Part shown: piece by piece, positions 54,976-64,000 of the stretch
Position numbering within the stretch: position 1 is the stretch's first letter
Layout of the letters: every line of letters starts with the position of its first letter
Source: Dipteris shenzhenensis
Lineage: Eukaryota; Polypodiophyta; Polypodiopsida; Gleicheniales
Assembly: GCA_047967505.1 (NCBI GenBank)
Contig: CM106539.1
Strand: one strand, 5' to 3'
DNA length: 64,000 nt
The notes under the pieces: model-generated
What the model saw: only the letters and a program-made list of their open reading frames with translations
What the model was told of the DNA's origin: nothing
Database searches by the model: none
Program-made: the position numbers and the translations under genes

Positions 54976-55520
54976 AAAAAGGGGCCCTTTGGATAATTAC
55001 TAAAATATTAGAGGCTTGGATAAGGGAATATGGTATCCATGAAGGAGATTATGCCATGTGGACTTATTTGTAACAGAGGCTCCCCAAATCTAGGGGAAAT
55101 TTTAGTTTTCATTCAAAATACCCCAAAAAACATCATTGGTGGTTCACAATAAAAAATTATCTTTGGTAGGCCTGCTCTAACCATGTCAGGCCTCCTTGTT
55201 TTCCTTCCATGGCAAACTATCTCCTAGCTAGAATTATGCACATGTTTTCCATTTGGTTCAACCATTTGGGCCAAACTTTGACTTCCTAACCAGCTCTCCC
55301 CCTATTCTCTCTCTTCCAAAACATTTCAAACATTCATTCCCGCCACTTTCTAGCAGCTGGTTTCAAAATATCTTCTTTCCACTCTTGCTTAGTCATTCTC
55401 TCTCCTCTTTGCTCACGTTTTTCTTCCACATTCAAAAATCTCTCAGAAAAACTTCTCTCTAAGCTCTGTTCATCCCTCTTCTCTTCCATTCATTCTCTAC
55501 TTATTTTACTCTCTCTTAGT
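54976..55520. other. No supported gene
   Basis: Pyrimidine-rich from 55290 to 55510 (CTCTCT-type). It may be an LTR leader or flank of the CACTA relic, but I see nothing definable. Confidence 0.35.
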
Positions 55521-55521
55521 A

Positions 55522-55729
55522 ACCAAAGTTGTGACCTAAATTTGCTTGGAAGGAGTGAGAAAAATGGATGTTCTCTCATGTTCAATTCTTTCCTCACCTT
55601 TTTGGAGTATAGAGTCACCTCCTAAAGTTGCAACCTAAATCTACTTGGAAGGAGTGAGAAAAACGAGTGTTCTATCATTTTTGGCTCTTTCTCTACCTTT
55701 TTGGAGTATATAGAGTCAACTCCAGAAGA
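55522..55729. repeat. Tandem duplication of about 103 bp
   Basis: Both copies hold AAAGTTG(T/C)(G/A)ACCTAAAT, TTGGAAGGAGTGAGAAAAA and ACCTTTTTGGAGTATA. Units run from about 55524 and 55626. Confidence 0.8.
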
Positions 55730-55759
55730 AGGAACACATACCTTCCAGGTAATGAAGAC

Positions 55760-56095
55760 AGGGAAGAGGGAGAGATTAAGGTAGATTATATTTAAAACTA
55801 CAAGACGATTTTTGACCTTTTTTTCTGCACTGGTATAGGAGGGATAGATAGAGGAAGGGAAAGAAATAGAGAGAGAAAGAGATAGATAGAGAGATATTAT
55901 TTCGAACTACTATGTTGTTTTCTATTTTAGGGGATGAGTGAGGGAGAGAGAATCATAAAATAGTCGTTTTTTTCTTCATTAATATAGGAGCGATAGATAT
56001 AGGAAGGAAAAGAGAGAGAGAGACAGAGAGAGAGATTATATTTGAAACTACTATGTTTTTTTATCTGTTTGAGGGGATGAGTGAGGGAGAAAGAT
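55760..56095. repeat. Imperfect tandem repeat with GAGAGA tracts
   Basis: About three units share ATATTATATTT(G/A)AAACTACTA(C/T)G, TTTTTAT or TTTTCTATTT and GGGGATGAGTGAGGGAGA, with GATAGA/GAGAGA runs between. Confidence 0.65.
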
Positions 56096-56103
56096 AGAAA
56101 ATA

Positions 56104-56456
56104 TGTTGCGATAACTATGGTCGAGGGCTTGCTCTATGGTGCATGCATGCATTTAGGGGAGTCACATGTGTGTGTGTGTGTGTGTGTTTTAGAGGCACAT
56201 CTAGTGCTATGATGTATCTAGTGTGTAACCTAAGTGATGATGTAAGCCAAGGGCCCCCACATGGGAGGTTCCTTTGATTTAGGCCAGTCCCACTGATGTA
56301 GGGGCTGATTGCCACTGATATAGGGGAGGTGCCTACACCATCCTCTCTTTCTATAAAATGGAGGTCGTTCCTTCATTCTAATACATGGATTTTGCCTCAC
56401 TTGTGCTCTCACTCTTTGTGCCATGATGCATCTCTTCTATCCCACAATCCTCTACA
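56104..56456 (+). repeat. Element F 5' LTR
   Basis: It begins TGTTGCGATAACTATGG (D: TGATGGGATAAGTGTGG) and ends CTCTACA. It shares with D the (TG)n tract, AAGTGATGATGTAA, CCCCCACATGGG and the TATA position (56351). Confidence 0.85.
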
Positions 56457-56458
56457 TT

Positions 56459-56470
56459 TGGTATCAGAGC
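56459..56470 (+). promoter_or_regulatory. Element F primer-binding site
   Basis: TGGTATCAGAGC after the same two-base TT spacer as in D. Confidence 0.88.
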
Positions 56471-57405
56471 TAGTAGGCTTTGTAGAACTCGTTTTGGTAG
56501 TGCCACCTCATCATCTTCTCCAACACCTCTTTTTGAACTTTCTTCCTACTTCCTTCTCATAAATGGCTTAGCTCTATTCCCCTATTCCTTACAACTTTTG
56601 CCAAGCCCTTCTAGCTGGAGTTTCTACACAATGGGGCACCCCTCTGGCCTAGAGCATTTCCCTAGATTTGAAGTATTCTACCCACAGTGATTCAAGCAAA
56701 CTCTGATGGTGAAAAAATGCGCGATTCTACTTCTCTACTCAACCATTGCTTGAGCACTCCTAGCACAAGCTGGTCCATTCCTAGAGCTTCATGTTGATGA
56801 GTTTTTAAGGCTAATGCTTGCTAGAGCAAGGAGAAATCAGAAAAAAGATAGTCAAAGAAAGCACAACTCTCCCAGATAGAAAGGCACACTATCTCAGCAA
56901 TGCTTTGTGGTGAACTTACTTTGATATTCAGGCTTTAGTTTTGCACAGAAAGCCCTCTCAATCTCTTCTTAAATTGTGTGAATTGTGCCCTCCAAGTTGA
57001 GCTAGTCTACTGTAATGCATTTTTGACAGTTTTGGACATTTGATGCTAGAGTAAATGCTAGAGTGATGCTTGAGGATTGAACCAATGCCAAAGTATAGTT
57101 CAGAGAATGTATTTTTAGTTGAAATTCAGTTAGGACTAATCTTTTGTCAAAATGCCAAGCTCTGAGGGATCTTCAAATGCTAAACACTTGAAGAAGACTA
57201 CAACAAGGACAAAACTCAAAGTGAAGAAGACCCCAGCCAGAAACTTTGGGAGAAGCCAACACGGTATGAGTATGCTAAACAATTAGGATTCTCTTAATTT
57301 ATCTCTAGCAATCTACATTTGTATAGTGAGAGAGATTTCTTTGTTCCACAAGATTAGTCATTTTGTAAGAGAGTAGACACTACCTAACAAAGGTAAGACT
57401 CTCTC

Positions 57406-57515
57406 ATGGCTACTTATAAAATTGACAAGTTCAATGGCCAAGGATTCCATACTTGATAGATAAAGATAAAGTTTATGCTTATAAAGGAGAATCTATGGGA
57501 TTTAGTCAAAGAAAT
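57406..57515 (+). pseudogene. Element F gag start, truncated
   Basis: ATG 57406, MATYKIDKFNGQGFHT, then two stops (TGA, TAG in ACTTGATAGATAAAG) where C6 has WQ, then KFMLIKENLWDLVK. It is clearly the homologue of the C6 gag N-terminus. The sequence is cut after codon 36. Confidence 0.8.
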
Positions 57516-57743
57516 GAGGCATTGTTACATGTATGAATAGAGATCATAAATAATGCAAACTGTTGTTTCATTTATTGTTAAGATTTTTTAAATTAAATCT
57601 GCACCTCTAGATTGATCGCTTTCTATCGTCTATGAATGATAAAGTGATAAATATTTATAATTTTAAATATGTGTGGATATTTGTATATCTGTATTATGTA
57701 AGAGAGAGAGTGTGTGAGAGAGATAGATAGCAATTAGAGCATG

Positions 57744-57782
<39 letters not shown>

Positions 57783-57963
57783 GAGAGAGAAGTTGAGAGT
57801 GCAATAAGTGACACAAATAATGCACCTAGCCATGATACAGAGTTAGATGTATGAAGAGAGAGAGAGAAAGAGAGAGGGAGGGGGTAGTCAAGGACACATT
57901 AAATAATGGACCTGGCCATGAGACATTGTTAAATGTATGAATAGAGAGAGAAATATACTATGA

Positions 57964-58000
<37 letters not shown>

Positions 58001-58711
58001 TGAGAGTCCAATAAGTGACACAAATAATGCACCTGGCCATGAGATAAAGTTAGATGTATGAATAGAGAGAGAGAGAGAGAGCAGCCAGGGACATAAATAA
58101 TGCACCTGGCCATGAGACATTGTTGATGTATGAATAGAGAGAGAGATATACTATGAGAGAGAGAGAGAGAGTAGTTAAGGACACAAAGGGAGGGAAAGAG
58201 ATAGAGGGAGGGGGAGGGACACAAAGGGAGACAGAGGGAGTTAAGATTGCATTTATTCATTTGCACCTCTAAGTTGAGAAAGAGAAAAATACAAAAGTTA
58301 ATTAAGGTCTTTGAGAGACTGAGATTGGAAAAAAACCCAAATACAACTAATCCAAAGGGTGGATCCACTAACAAGATACAAAAAGTGTATATATAAAATC
58401 AATGTTCATGACAATGGAGACGGGGACAGAAAGAGGGAGATGGAGAGTGGGATAGAGAGAGAGAGAGAGGTAGAGAATGGGAAGAGAGAGAGAGAGAGTT
58501 AAGATTGAATTTATTCATTTGCACCTCTAAGTTGAGAAAGAGAAAAATAAGAAAGTTAATTAAGGTCTTTGAGAGACTATGAGATTGAAAACAAATCCAG
58601 ATACAACTAATCCAAAGGGTGGAGCCACTAACAGAATACAAAAGGTGTATATGTAAAATCAATGTCCATGAATTAGATAGCTAAAGCAACATGGCAACAA
58701 GATGATCATCA

Positions 58712-58754
<43 letters not shown>

Positions 58755-58960
58755 ATAGGGACACAAAGGGAGGGAAAGAGATAGAGAGAGAGAAAGAGCA
58801 AGGGAGAGAGGGGGAGCAAGAGAGAGAGAGAGAGAGAGAGAGAAATGAGGAACACAAAGGAAGGGAAAGAAATAAAGATATATTAAAATCCTCAGAAGTC
58901 CTTGTGGGTCTATGAGAGAGAGAGAGAGAGGGAGATAGCTAAGGGCAATGAGAGAGACAA

Positions 58961-59005
<45 letters not shown>

Positions 59006-59060
59006 AGAGGGAGATAGCTAAGGAGAGAGAGAGAGAGAGAGTCTAGACACACACACACAC
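57513..59060. repeat. GA-rich minisatellite region
   Basis: (GA)n tracts up to about 36 bp alternate with a recurring unit containing CACCTGGCCATGAGACA and TGTATGAATAGAGAGAG (about 57513, 57822, 57907, 58028, 58102). From 58241 a longer unit repeats. The open frames full of Ser-Leu on the minus strand are products of the GA repeats, not genes. Confidence 0.85.
58241..58680. repeat. Two direct copies of about 180 bp, spaced 258 bp
   Basis: 58241-58411 and 58499-58672 share GTTAAGATTG, TTTATTCATTTGCACCTCTA, AGTTAATTAAGGTCTTTGAG, CAACTAATCCAAAGGGTGGA and GTGTATAT, with few differences. Between them are GA tracts. Confidence 0.88.
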
Positions 59061-59236
59061 TTTCCAAAGAAAAAACAATAAATATAAAAATATTATAATT
59101 AAGAGCATTTTGAAGGGCAATGCCCATTTATAAAGTACACTTCTAAGGTCATTTTCACATTTTCAGTTTCCCACTCTTGAGTAACCTTGCATTCCATAGC
59201 CTCCTCTTTTGTCTTCCTGAGCATCCTCCTACACTC

Positions 59237-60280
59237 ATGGCTTCCCCTAGAGAGGCTTTTGACTAATGGATTTCATCCACTGATTCCCATGCCTATGCAG
59301 ATCAGGTTTATCCTATCTTTTGCAAGGCATTCTATCTTGAGTCACACTTGAGAGCTCTCCTTCCTGTTGATAATCCCTCTCCTCAAATTTTTGATAGACT
59401 TATCCATGGGCAATCTGTGCAATTGCTAACTCCCCTCACCAATGGGTTTCATTGGATATTTTGATCTTTTTTTATGAGAGTGCTAACTTCAAGAAGACAC
59501 TAGGTAGGGCCATGGATAATGTCCCTATCTCTCTCCGTGAGTATGCTATTACCATTGAGGATGATTCATCTTCCCCAATTCATTTGATCGAGAGAGATGC
59601 AACCCTTACCATTCTCTTTGCAAGTAGCAAGTTTGATGAGGATGTTGGCGAGTAGCCTGAGGGTCCTACATCCACAAGTGGTGGAGCAGGTCCTCAACAA
59701 GTGGTGGAGGAGATGACCTAAACCTAGACCTATAGACAGAGGATCATACTATTAGCCTAGCTGAGGAGCAAGTTGAAAGTGAGGTCATCTTATCTTCATA
59801 TTCGACTCGTGCATATCCATCCTCTGCCTATAATCCAGATGAGGCAACAACCAAGCCACACCTTGCTTCGGTTGATCCCCAATTAGGATTGAGGGTGAGG
59901 AATACCTTACCCTATTGGAAGTGATGGAAGACACCGGTCTCCGAGAGGATGAGGTGCTATGTCGGCTCTCGAATGACACTTTTGATGATGTCATTGACTT
60001 TGATGCTCCAATCAATCCAGCAATCGATGAGATTGCATGCTTTGATGACTCGAGCCTCACTGATCTAGAGGCAATCCAACTAACATAGAAGGCGATCGAG
60101 GATGCCGCACCAAAGTATGACATGTCCAATGAGTAGTTCATGAATTTGCAGAGGGAATTGTTTGGGGAGAGAGATGAAGAAGCTGGCATCTCAAGCCAAC
60201 ATGAAGTTCAAGACCAACCACAAAAGGGAGTCCAGTTGGACACTATAATAGCTGACGCACTCCACGATGAGGCAAAAAAG
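59237..60280 (+). pseudogene. Unrecognised gene, exon 1 (frameshifted)
   Basis: ATG 59237 opens MASPREAFD, then TAA, then WISSTDSHAYADQVYPIFCK, AFYLESHLRALLPVDNPSPQ and IFDRLIHGQSVQLLTPLTNG. A shift in a T-run near 59470 moves to ESANFKKTLGRAMDNVPISL and LIERDATLTILFASSKFDED. Further shifts near 59720 and 59890 reach LLEVMEDTGLREDEVLCRLS, DDVIDFDAPINPAIDEIACF and ELFGERDEEAGISSQHEVQD. The last frame ends ADALHDEAKK at a clean splice donor (AAG|GTATGT). It is rich in acidic residues, and no known domain is recognised. Stops are again often TAG. It could be a host gene relic or cargo of a DNA transposon. Confidence 0.5.
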
Positions 60281-60990
60281 GTATGTAGCTTTGTGAGCTT
60301 CATCATGTGATTCAAAATCATTAGTATAATTCTAGGTTCCATTTTAGCAACAAAAATCATTGCTTTTTCTTGAATTGGTAGGAAATAAAAAAACCCAGGA
60401 CATCCTGCCACTGCCTCTCCCCCTGCCATTCCATTTCTTAAAACAATTAGGGTTATGGTTTTGTAATTTAGGGAAAAAATATTTTTAAAAAAATAAATTT
60501 GGGAGGCCACTGATCCTAGCAACCATGTGCATCATTTTCAAGCAAAAAAACCCCTTGAAAACCCTAAATCTGACATCATCCTAGGGTTTCAGTGGCCTCC
60601 CAAATTTGTTTTAGAGAATAAAAAAAGGTTAAGGGTTTAGGGTAGAAAAGCCAGCCAAATGTTATGATTCAAAACCCAGTACATCCTGCCAATGTCACTT
60701 GCCCTACCACTTGCCCCTCCCACTCCATTTGTGTAAACAATTAGGGTTATGGTTTTTTCACATATGACAAATAATATCTTTTAGAAATTATATTTGGGAG
60801 GCCACTAGGACCCTAGCAACCATGTGCATCAATTTTATGCCAAAAAAAACCCTACAAGCCCAAAATTCGACATCATGCAACCAGAGCCCAGTTTCTGCAT
60901 GTGAAAACCCTTATTCTTATTAATTCTTGAAAAATGATATTTTATCAATTTATATAATCTTTGGGTTTTGATGTAATATGTTGGTTGCAG
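60281..60990 (+). other. Predicted 710-bp intron with an internal direct repeat
   Basis: It begins GTATGTAGC after AAAAAG and ends TTGGTTGCAG before GATATC. It joins two open frames in phase 0. The interior holds two diverged copies of about 200 bp (60388-60590 and 60666-60868). Their shared blocks are AAAACCCAG(G/T)ACATCCTGCCA, AACAATTAGGGTTATGGTTT, TTTGGGAGGCCACT and CTAGCAACCATGTGCATCA. An inverted copy of GGAGGCCACTG...CTAG lies at 60581-60603. Confidence 0.65.
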
Positions 60991-61410
60991 GATATCTTAT
61001 GGGTTGATGAGTATTTCAAACACAAGGGTGGAACTAGAGGGTCTTTTGGTGGGGGAATGGTGTCGATCGGCCACTACATCAACAAAGTGGCTCAACACAT
61101 TTTGGTGTTCCATCGACAATTATCGCCAGATGGAAAGATGAACATTATGAAGTTCATGTTCCTCAGTCGGATGGTGAAGATGAGGCCCGTTCATCCTACT
61201 ACCGATCATGTTGTTCTGATTAGGTGTAGTGTAGCTTTATTTTTGTTCTCGGACACACGATCCAGTCTGCTACATAGTATTATAGGTATTGCAAGACTAG
61301 CTGTCATTACATATCCCCAGGCTATAGAGAATGAAATTGTGTATCCCTCTCTGCTTTAGCAAGCAAAAAAGGCACTTGAGCCAAGCAGGAAGAAGCGTAG
61401 ACTAGAGTAG
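60991..61410 (+). pseudogene. Unrecognised gene, exon 2
   Basis: An open frame to TAG 61359 encodes DILWVDEYFKHKGGTRGSFG, GGMVSIGHYINKVAQHILVF, HRQLSPDGKMNIMKFMFLSR and HPTTDHVVLIR, then a hydrophobic stretch. After the TAG the frame goes on with QAKKALEPSRKKRRLE to another TAG at 61408, a basic, nuclear-signal-like end. I do not recognise the family. The clean acceptor site and in-frame join with 60280 argue that it was a real spliced gene. Confidence 0.5.
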
Positions 61411-61823
61411 CTTACGCATTCAAGCTTTGATGATCTTTGTGATACTATTCTATGTCAATAAAGAATACCATTTTCAAATTATTTTCTCTTACTGCTACAG
61501 AACATTGTTTCCTTTTCTATGTTAAGTAAAATTGAGTATTATTTCCTTCTGCATGTTCTATTGAGATTTGATGTTTATTATTTCATTTTGCTATTGTATA
61601 CATCATCAAAAAGTCTATTGTAAGTAAATTGAGATTGCATGTAAGTAAATTAATAGATTGCAAATACACAGAAAATAAATTTGAGATTGCACATACAAAG
61701 ACAATTCTAAAAATTTCATTTTATTATATTGATGCCCATAGGCAGAGTACAAGGTAGATGCCCGTAGGCAGAGTACAAGATAGATGCTCATAGGTAGAGT
61801 ACAAGGTGGAGCATACAAAATTC
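61411..61823. other. 3' region of CENH3-like pseudogene, with a short tandem repeat
   Basis: 61735-61810 has three units of about 25 bp (GATGCCCATAGGCAGAGTACAAG and variants). No gene is visible. No poly-T marking a retrocopy tail was found downstream of the histone pseudogene. Confidence 0.55.
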
Positions 61824-62574
61824 CTAAGTGCTCTTGGGCTTCCTAAGATGTACAATAAATTGCATGTCTATGGCGGTCACCGTGACCCTTTTCCTATGGA
61901 TGGCAGCCAACTGGGTGTCATCCATGAGGTCTGCTAGGTAGGCCTCAACTGCGTGCTACATGGCAAGCAAGGCGTCTCTAGAAATACGCTAGGGATCCTC
62001 CACAACTATGCACCTGTAAAACTGGGATGTTGGGCTAAGGTTAAGGTCCTGCATAACCTCGTGTACCATCCTTGCAAAGCTCGCCATCAGGATGAGCAGA
62101 TCAATGGACTTCTAAAACTTTCTTATCTCTCGAAGTGCCAACGTCCCAGGCTTGAATCTGTACCACCTCACTAGAGGAGGGCCTCTTTGCCCTTGATGTG
62201 GAGGGCCTCTTCCTAGATGTTGAGGGCCTCTTTGACCTGCACTTAGAGCTCAGGCACCTCTCCCCCATTCGCATGGACCCTGATTGTTTGTTCTTGCCTT
62301 GGTCCTCTACTCTGTCCTTCATTGTTCCTCTTCCTCATGCTCCTCATCTGTGCTCTTTGAGTCATTCGTCTCTACCAAAGGATCTTCTTGCACCTTCCTT
62401 TGTCCCTCCTCTGTCCCTCTTGCTCCTTGTTTGGCTTCCGGATTGGTAGTTTCTTCCTTCGATGGGGATCATCGGGGGGAGAGGGGGGGAGGCTATTAGT
62501 CTCTCTCTCTCTGAGTCTGGAGGTGGGTCTAGCTTTGCCAATCTCTGTGGTGCCTTGATCTTGGGCCTAGCCAT
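61824..62574 (-). pseudogene. CENH3-like (centromeric histone H3) pseudogene
   Basis: Minus-strand ATG at 62574 (context CCCCATGGCT) begins MARPKIKAPQRLAKL, an H3-type MAR start with a long variable tail. The tail includes basic repeats (KRPSTSRKRPSTSRAKRPSS, about 62240-62180). After a frameshift near 62175 the histone fold follows from 62168: RWYRFKPGTLALREIRKF (alpha-N), a TAG, then IDLLI and FARMVHEVMQDL (alpha-1). A loop 1 longer than in canonical H3 follows, then ISRDALLAM, TAG, HAVEAYLADLMDDTQLAAIH (alpha-2), RKRVTVTAIDMQFIVHLRK (alpha-3) and a stop at 61824. Long tail and long loop 1 are CENH3 traits. CENH3 replaces H3 in centromeric nucleosomes. Three TAGs (62112, 61989, 61956), at least two at expected Gln codons, plus frameshifts in the tail make it non-functional. 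No introns are seen, whereas plant CENH3 genes usually have several. Confidence 0.78.
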
Positions 62575-62704
62575 GGGGGATGGAGAGAGTGTGCGAGAGA
62601 AAGGGTGAGGGTGCGAGAGATAGGGTGGAAATGTCAGGGGAAAGTGGGAGGTGGTATGGGAGTGGAGAGCTCTTTAAACAATGAAATGAAAATGAGGGTG
62701 CATT

Positions 62705-62714
62705 CTTTTATATA
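62705..62714 (-). promoter_or_regulatory. TATA box upstream of the CENH3-like pseudogene
   Basis: On the minus strand TATATAAAAG lies 131 bases before the ATG, followed by a C/T-rich leader with CTCTCGCAC repeats. It suggests the locus had a promoter of its own rather than being a bare cDNA copy. Confidence 0.6.
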
Positions 62715-62789
62715 GGACCCAAAACCCTAATTTTAAAAAATACTTGTTTTAATAAAAATCCTTAAAAAAGTAAAATTAGTGCAACCTTG

Positions 62790-64000
62790 AGCTAAATACT
62801 TATAATTAACATCCAATAACTCTCTTCAAGTTTAGAGGCCCATTGCTTTTGATTCTTTTTACCACCCTTTGCACGTACTCTTGCTTGCATGCATAGTGGA
62901 TAAGGATGGCTTGTATTTTCTCCATGTGCCACATTAAACATACATTTAATAGTCTTGATGTCAGCAGAGCTAGATGCCATTCTACACGGTAGGATCCATA
63001 GCCCTCAACTTCAAGTAGCTCACCATTGTTATGACCTTTGATCACACTTGGGATATCGGTTTGGTCAAAAAACCACTTCAAAATTGAATGTGACTCTTTC
63101 GGCACTTGCAAAAAAAACTCACATGATTTTTCAATAGATTCTAAGTATTTTTGCATTATTGCATTAAAATTCAAATTTCCATCATACCTCAAAGGCAGTC
63201 AACCACCAAATCTCCTATTCTGATAGCACATTGAACTGTCTTGCATCATCAAGCTCAACTTCAAGGTCCAATATTCTATTCATCATTGTCAAACTAACTC
63301 TTTCTAATTTTTTACCTTTGACCACCTCACTTTCATCAAGCTTTAGTACAATCTTCAGAGTACCATTGCATTCCTTCATAGGCATATCATAAAACTTCAC
63401 CATGGCTTGTAGAACTCTTTGAACATCCATCCACAAAGTTATTGTTGACTATCAATACCAATTCTTTACACTCTCTAGCCTCTGTTTTCAAAGTTAGTAT
63501 ACTGGATACAAGTTGGGGCTCTCTAACTAAATCAAGTATGCCCAAATTAAGTGCATGCCTGGCCTTATCAACATTAGTTGATTTAGGAAGTGGGGCTTTA
63601 ACTTTTGCTCACACAAAAAGACATGCTATTTTTAAGCTCTTAAATATGAGCCGATATGCCCTTGTACTTATCCCTATAGTATCACAAACTCCCTGTGCAC
63701 TAGTTGCATTGAAATGCTCCACAACTTTGTTCATTGACACAGATGTTATCTCTGATTTTAGACTTTTGAATTTTGGATGTTGTATAACAAACTCCAACAT
63801 TTTTTTTGTAAACACTTCACCCATAGCACCATAGTGTTCATCATGGATAGACATGAGTTTTGAAACACTCCTACAAGCTCTCACTCGACACTTCCAATGA
63901 CCGCTTTTCTTGGATATTTCATCCATTGGATGCAATTTACTCTTACGTAGTCTTGGACCCATTGGAGTATCCTTCATGAATGATAATGTTTTTTCTAACT
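62790..64000 (-). pseudogene. Unrecognised gene, 3' part, running off the window
   Basis: Minus-strand pieces in order: MKDTPMGPRLRKSKLHPMDE, SGHWKCRVRACRSVSKLMSI, NKVVEHFNATSAQGVCDTIG (63977-63609) and ARHALNLGILDLVREPQLVS (about 63560). Next come VKFYDMPMKECNGTLKIVLK, LDESEVVKGKKLERVSLTMM and NRILDLEVELDDARQFNVLS (63436-63215). Then come YDGNLNFNAIMQKYLESIEK, FFLQVPKESHSILKWFFDQT and LLEVEGYGSYRVEWHLA (63192-62960), and after a shift TIKCMFNVAHGENTSHPYPL and KKNQKQWASKLEESYW, ending near 62795. The segment HGENTSHPYPLCM resembles the H..G....YPC..C motif seen in some DNA transposase-derived proteins, but I cannot name the family. Frameshifts and a TAG make it a pseudogene here. Confidence 0.5.

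Larger units (their letters stand above)
56104..57515 (+). mobile_element. Element F: 5' end of a D-like gag-only element, truncated
   Basis: LTR (56104-56456), primer site and 0.95-kb leader are followed by only 36 codons of gag before the sequence breaks into GA-rich minisatellite at about 57513. No 3' LTR follows in the window. LTR and leader are related to element D and gag to C6. The rest was lost by deletion or by expansion of the minisatellite. Confidence 0.85.

Noticed and set aside
57829-58150. CRISPR-like regular repeats
   Set aside because: Unit spacing is irregular, the spacers are simple GA tracts, and the setting is a plant nuclear genome.
57929-59127. Ser/Leu-rich minus-strand ORFs in the GA region
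   Set aside because: They are translations of (GA)n/(CT)n microsatellite with no independent coding signal.
61824-62574. A functional CENH3 gene rescued by RNA editing of the TAG codons
   Set aside because: U-to-C editing is known in plant organelles, not nuclear mRNAs, and frameshifts are also present.
1-64000. tRNA, rRNA or organellar DNA inserts
   Set aside because: No cloverleaf-like, rRNA-like or plastid gene sequence was recognised on reading both strands; the only tRNA-related matches are the short primer sites.

Overview
The window is repeat-dense nuclear DNA from a land plant. The evidence is Ty1/copia elements primed from initiator-Met tRNA (TGGTATCAGAGC sites), a Ty3/gypsy element with a second RNase H domain of the plant Tat type, an L1-like LINE whose ORF1 has a zinc knuckle, an En/Spm (CACTA) transposase relic with a GT-AG intron, and a decayed centromeric-type histone H3. 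I saw no bacterial-type operon, tRNA or rRNA. The density of old nested elements suggests a large genome, perhaps a gymnosperm or fern, but the species cannot be fixed from sequence alone. No intact host gene is visible.  Bases 1-31,200 are a tower of nested insertions. The oldest layer is a minus-strand gypsy-like gag (1-1,474 and 30,954-31,197). It is split by element D (1,475-30,953, +), a short copia-like element whose only coding remnant is the gag end. D's 5' LTR is split by copia A4 (1,801-23,470, -), and D's gag is split by copia A2 (24,587-30,071, +). A4 is split by copia B5 (4,921-18,274, -) and by the internally deleted B7 (20,297-23,034, +). B5 in turn carries the gag-only element C6 (6,248-8,873, +) and copia A1 (10,539-16,115, +). 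Target-site duplications, perfect or nearly so, support most joints: TCACA for B5, TCCCT for C6 and TTTTA for A1.  Bases 31,390-49,200 are an L1-like LINE on the minus strand (ORF1 48.1-49.2 kb, endonuclease 41.4-42.1 kb, reverse transcriptase 31.6-32.8 kb). It is split by gypsy element E (32,825 to about 41,129, +) and by copia A3 (42,567-48,070, +, TSD GACCT). E has LTRs of about 1.85 kb with an internal triplicated unit of about 178 bp, and its left LTR alone carries a 247-bp MITE.  Bases 49,200-57,515 hold scattered relics: tandem duplications, a minus-strand copia-type gag, a second MITE-like segment, a CACTA transposase piece with an intact intron, and the 5' third of element F, a relative of D. 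Bases 57,515-59,060 are a GA-rich minisatellite.  Bases 59,200-64,000 look least like retrotransposon. They hold a broken two-exon gene of unknown family (+), a CENH3-like histone pseudogene with a TATA box (-), and an unrecognised minus-strand gene running off the window end.  The retroelement genes once formed complete gag-protease-integrase-RT-RNase H modules (copia order) or gag-PR-RT-RH-aRH-INT (gypsy E). All are now broken by stops and frameshifts, many of them CAG-to-TAG changes. C6 is the best preserved, with a gag broken by one stop and no pol at all, so it would have depended on enzymes supplied by another element.
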